From: Methanocaldococcus lauensis
GTDB lineage: Archaea; AGJL01; Methanococci; Methanococcales; Methanocaldococcaceae
DNA: 64,000 nucleotides
Reading direction: 5' to 3'
NCBI RefSeq assembly: GCF_902827225.1
Contig: NZ_LR792632.1
Location: forward strand, 1,197,030-1,261,029
Part shown: positions 60,068-64,000 of the stretch, piece after piece
Layout: each line of letters begins with the position of its first letter
Position numbering within the stretch: position 1 is the stretch's first letter
Translations under genes and position numbers: made by a program
The notes under the pieces: generated by a model
Told to the model about the DNA's origin: nothing
What the model saw: only the letters and a program-made list of their open reading frames with translations
Database searches by the model: none

Positions 60068-61510
60068 CTATTTTTTATTGCATTTTTTAGATAATTTCTG
60101 AATTTTTAATGATAATGATGCAAGTAATACAAGGACTGGTATAAATTCTAATCTACCAACCCACATTCCTATAATTCCTGCGATTTTTCCAATTGTAGGA
60201 GTTTTTAAGGTAACAACACCTAAACACATTCCAATGTTTGAAACAAAAGAAACTGCATCAAATATAGATTTGTATGGACCATAACCTAAAAATATAAATG
60301 TTAATGCTATAAAAAATGAGGTTATTCCATATAAAAAGAATATTACAAATGCTTCTCTAATTATTTTATAATCCAATTCAATATTATCAAGATGTTCATA
60401 AATTACTGCTGATTTTGGATATATAACTTCTTTTATTTCATAATACATTGCTTTTAATATAACTAAAAATCTAATTATCTTAACCCCTCCAGTAGTTGTT
60501 CCTGCTCCTCCCCCTATAAACATTAAAAATATAATTAAAAATAAAGAAAGATTTGATAAATTAGCAATATTGATAGTAGTAAATCCTGTAGAAGTCATAG
60601 CAGAAACTACTGTAAATAAAGAGTCGATTATAGATATATGGTCTTTTATAGAAATTATTATTGAAATTATCGTTATAACAATTATAGCATACTTAGTCTG
60701 AATATCATTAAAATACTTTCCAGTTAATATCCTATGATGAATTGAAAATGATATAACCCCTCCAACCATCATTATACATATCATAACAATTTTTGCTAAA
60801 TCGTTGTATGGAAAACTGTAATTGCTTATACTCATTCCTCCAGTACTAATTCCAGTCATCGTTAAATTTATAGATTCCCAAAAACTTAAGCCTGATAAAT
60901 ATAATAAGAAAATTCCTAAAATCGTATATAATGTATATATCCATACAATAGTTTTTATTGTGCTTATAGCACTTGGCATTATTCTTTCTTGCCTTGCCTC
61001 AGAGGAATATAAAAGATAAGCGACAGTTCCAGATCTTGCTAAAACAAGGGCTGATAAAACTAAAATTCCAACCCCTCCAATCCACTGCTGAAAACTTCTC
61101 CAAAATAAAATTGATTTTGGCAAAACTTCTACATTAGTAATTAATGTCATTCCTGTTGTAGTCCAAGCAGACATACTTTCATAAACTGCATCTACATAGG
61201 AGAAATATGGTATAGAAAGATATAAAGGAATAGCCCCAATTAAAGAGGCTATTAACCAGGCTAATGCAGATGCTATCATACTGTGATGTAATTTTAAATT
61301 TCTTGGCTTTGTAATTTTTTTTAATATGCAACCAAAAATAGTAAAAAAGATTCCTGGAACTAAAAAATTAAAAATAGTATTTTCATTGTAATAAAAGGCA
61401 ATAATACAAGGAATCAAGGTAAATAATCCTATAACAGCAATAATCCCTCCCAATATATTTAATATCCCCTTAATATCTTTTTTATTTAAAATATCCAACA
61501 TTTCACCCAT
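60068..61510 (-). CDS. trkH: TrkH-type potassium transporter
   Basis: 480 residues with about ten membrane helices and the four selectivity-loop glycine regions of the Trk/Ktr family: [15 protein letters not shown] near 110, [15 protein letters not shown] near 220, [14 protein letters not shown] near 310 and [14 protein letters not shown] near 435. [14 protein letters not shown] near 140 and [17 protein letters not shown] near 340 are also family hallmarks. It takes up K+ driven by membrane potential, usually gated by a TrkA/KtrA NAD-binding partner, which is not in the window. Its start codon overlaps the stop of the upstream CheF-like gene by eight bases, indicating translational coupling. 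Confidence 0.92.
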   Translation of the reverse strand: MGEMLDILNKKDIKGILNILGGIIAVIGLFTLIPCIIAFYYNENTIFNFLVPGIFFTIFGCILKKITKPRNLKLHHSMIASALAWLIASLIGAIPLYLSIPYFSYVDAVYESMSAWTTTGMTLITNVEVLPKSILFWRSFQQWIGGVGILVLSALVLARSGTVAYLLYSSEARQERIMPSAISTIKTIVWIYTLYTILGIFLLYLSGLSFWESINLTMTGISTGGMSISNYSFPYNDLAKIVMICIMMVGGVISFSIHHRILTGKYFNDIQTKYAIIVITIISIIISIKDHISIIDSLFTVVSAMTSTGFTTINIANLSNLSLFLIIFLMFIGGGAGTTTGGVKIIRFLVILKAMYYEIKEVIYPKSAVIYEHLDNIELDYKIIREAFVIFFLYGITSFFIALTFIFLGYGPYKSIFDAVSFVSNIGMCLGVVTLKTPTIGKIAGIIGMWVGRLEFIPVLVLLASLSLKIQKLSKKCNKK

Positions 61511-62288
61511 TATTAATATACTTCAAGATACCCACATCTTTATATTCTAACACCAAAACTAAATATCTTAATAAAAATAACCTTACTTTTTTATCTTCAA
61601 CATACAAATATGAAATCACATATTTCCTTTTTTTAGTTTGTTGTATTACTTGTTTTATTACCAATACGGGTTTTAAATATCCATTAACTTCTTTTTCTTC
61701 TATTTCAATATCTTTTATATTGCTGAATATGTCATATATTATTGCTCTATTATCTTTCAGAACTTTAACTACTAACTTATATTTAATTTTTACAATAAAC
61801 TCTTCCTTAATACGCTCTTCAGTAAATTTTAAATATCCTTCTTCCCATTCTTTATATTTATTTTCTTCAATATCATAAATTATCTTGACTTCCTTGTTAT
61901 TTAATAATAAATAAAACAACCTTCTTAAAAAGTTAATAATGGGAGTTTTTCCATATATTGATGTTTCTGGAGCAAAACCTATTATTATATCCCCTAATTT
62001 ATCCGATTTAACAACAATTGAAGAATGATACTTGATATCTTCTAAAGACTGTTTAGCACTTTCAATAACCTTTTTTGGCAGTTTATAACCAATGTCTTCA
62101 ATATTTTCAATCCCTACTTCAAACTTGTTATCCGAAAATTCAAATATAATTTTATCCTCATATAGTATTATTTCTAACAAGTCCCATTTTATTACTGGTT
62201 TTTCTAAGGTTTGGGGAGTAATTAATACTCCCTTACCTGAGAATCTTGCAATTTCCGATGATTTGCCTTCTATACCTTCTATATTCAT
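61503..62288 (-). CDS. CheF-like (DUF439) protein
   Basis: About 261 residues, soluble. The N-terminal half has the pattern [34 protein letters not shown], then [17 protein letters not shown], then [20 protein letters not shown] near 95, followed by a winged-helix-like [22 protein letters not shown] end. I place it in the DUF439/CheF-arch family, whose halobacterial members connect chemotaxis to the archaellum. No che or arl gene is nearby. An ATG six codons upstream is less likely than ATG 62288, which has GGTGA. It is the first gene of a pair with trkH and diverges from guaB. Confidence 0.65.
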   Translation of the reverse strand: MNIEGIEGKSSEIARFSGKGVLITPQTLEKPVIKWDLLEIILYEDKIIFEFSDNKFEVGIENIEDIGYKLPKKVIESAKQSLEDIKYHSSIVVKSDKLGDIIIGFAPETSIYGKTPIINFLRRLFYLLLNNKEVKIIYDIEENKYKEWEEGYLKFTEERIKEEFIVKIKYKLVVKVLKDNRAIIYDIFSNIKDIEIEEKEVNGYLKPVLVIKQVIQQTKKRKYVISYLYVEDKKVRLFLLRYLVLVLEYKDVGILKYINNG

Positions 62289-62538
62289 ATCATTCACCAC
62301 AATCATTATAAAAAGTTATTATAGTAATGTTAATGTTTGTTTAAATTAATATTTCAAATTATATTACTTATGATTATTGATGATTGATGAATTATCATTT
62401 AACATTTTATATATTTACCTTATGTAATATTAATTAGTATTAATTTAGTAATAAGGAGTTAGGGCTCAATTGTTTATAAAATCACATAAAATAAAGTATA
62501 TATAATCCCTCTCTAAATATAGTTAAAAAGGTTGATAA

Positions 62539-64000
<1,462 letters not shown>

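Overview
The window is chromosomal DNA from a hyperthermophilic methanogen, almost certainly a Methanocaldococcus close to M. jannaschii. The DNA is AT-rich and the stable RNAs are strikingly GC-rich. Ribosome sites are of the GGTGA type and TATA boxes are archaeal. The gene set is diagnostic: CODH/ACS subunits, the McrA-activation ATPase A2, NrpR, aCPSF1, an archaeal histone, MfnA and the alternative aromatic pathway. M. jannaschii locus numbers mentioned here are from memory, not from a search.

Layout. 0-4 kb: secF end, UPF0254, a methyltransferase, GGGP synthase, 3-dehydroquinate synthase II, 6-phospho-3-hexuloisomerase. 4.1 kb: intron-containing tRNA-Trp. 4.4-12.8 kb: sucD; an operon of two paralogous small proteins, a UPF0251 regulator and the MCR component A2 ATPase; proS; psmB; aCPSF1. 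12.8-13.6 kb: a small CRISPR array with its leader and no cas genes, flanked or invaded by a hairpin repeat element. 13.6-14.6 kb: a Gate-domain membrane protein. 14.8-15.05 kb: an unexplained GC-raised island. 15.25-20 kb: cdhA-cdhB-polyferredoxin-cdhC. 20.1-25 kb: a minus-strand rRNA operon, 16S-tRNA-Ala-23S-5S. 25.2-36.1 kb: housekeeping genes matching the MJ0157-MJ0168 order. 36.3-39.5 kb: thiI, cbiC, purB. 39.5-40.1 kb: repeat and TnpB-transposon relics. 40.1-44.2 kb: DUF655, rpo4, L21e, pus10, endoQ-like. 44.3-44.5 kb: tandem hairpin elements. 44.5-64 kb: MEMO family, ADTH synthase, phosphomannomutase, guaAb, hisA, rimI, ogt, tpiA, SIH hydrolase, UPF0280, bioB-like, dapL, CBS, mfnA, L31e, eIF6, a CheF-like/TrkH pair and the start of guaB.

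Most genes are single housekeeping units in short co-directional groups. The most interesting unexplained structure is a roughly 107-bp element. One end of it is a near-copy of the local CRISPR repeat and its body folds into two hairpins. It occurs inside the CRISPR array (13.43-13.54 kb), headless and inverted just after aCPSF1 (12.77 kb), and as a tandem pair at an orphan site (44.30-44.49 kb). A possible diverged relic lies at 39.57 kb. These copies, together with the TnpB relic, sit at points where gene order appears to depart from M. jannaschii. This suggests they take part in rearrangement.

Many genes have in-frame start candidates lying inside the ribosome-binding site of the true start. 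I trimmed such starts where the GGTG-type site and the family N-terminus agreed.
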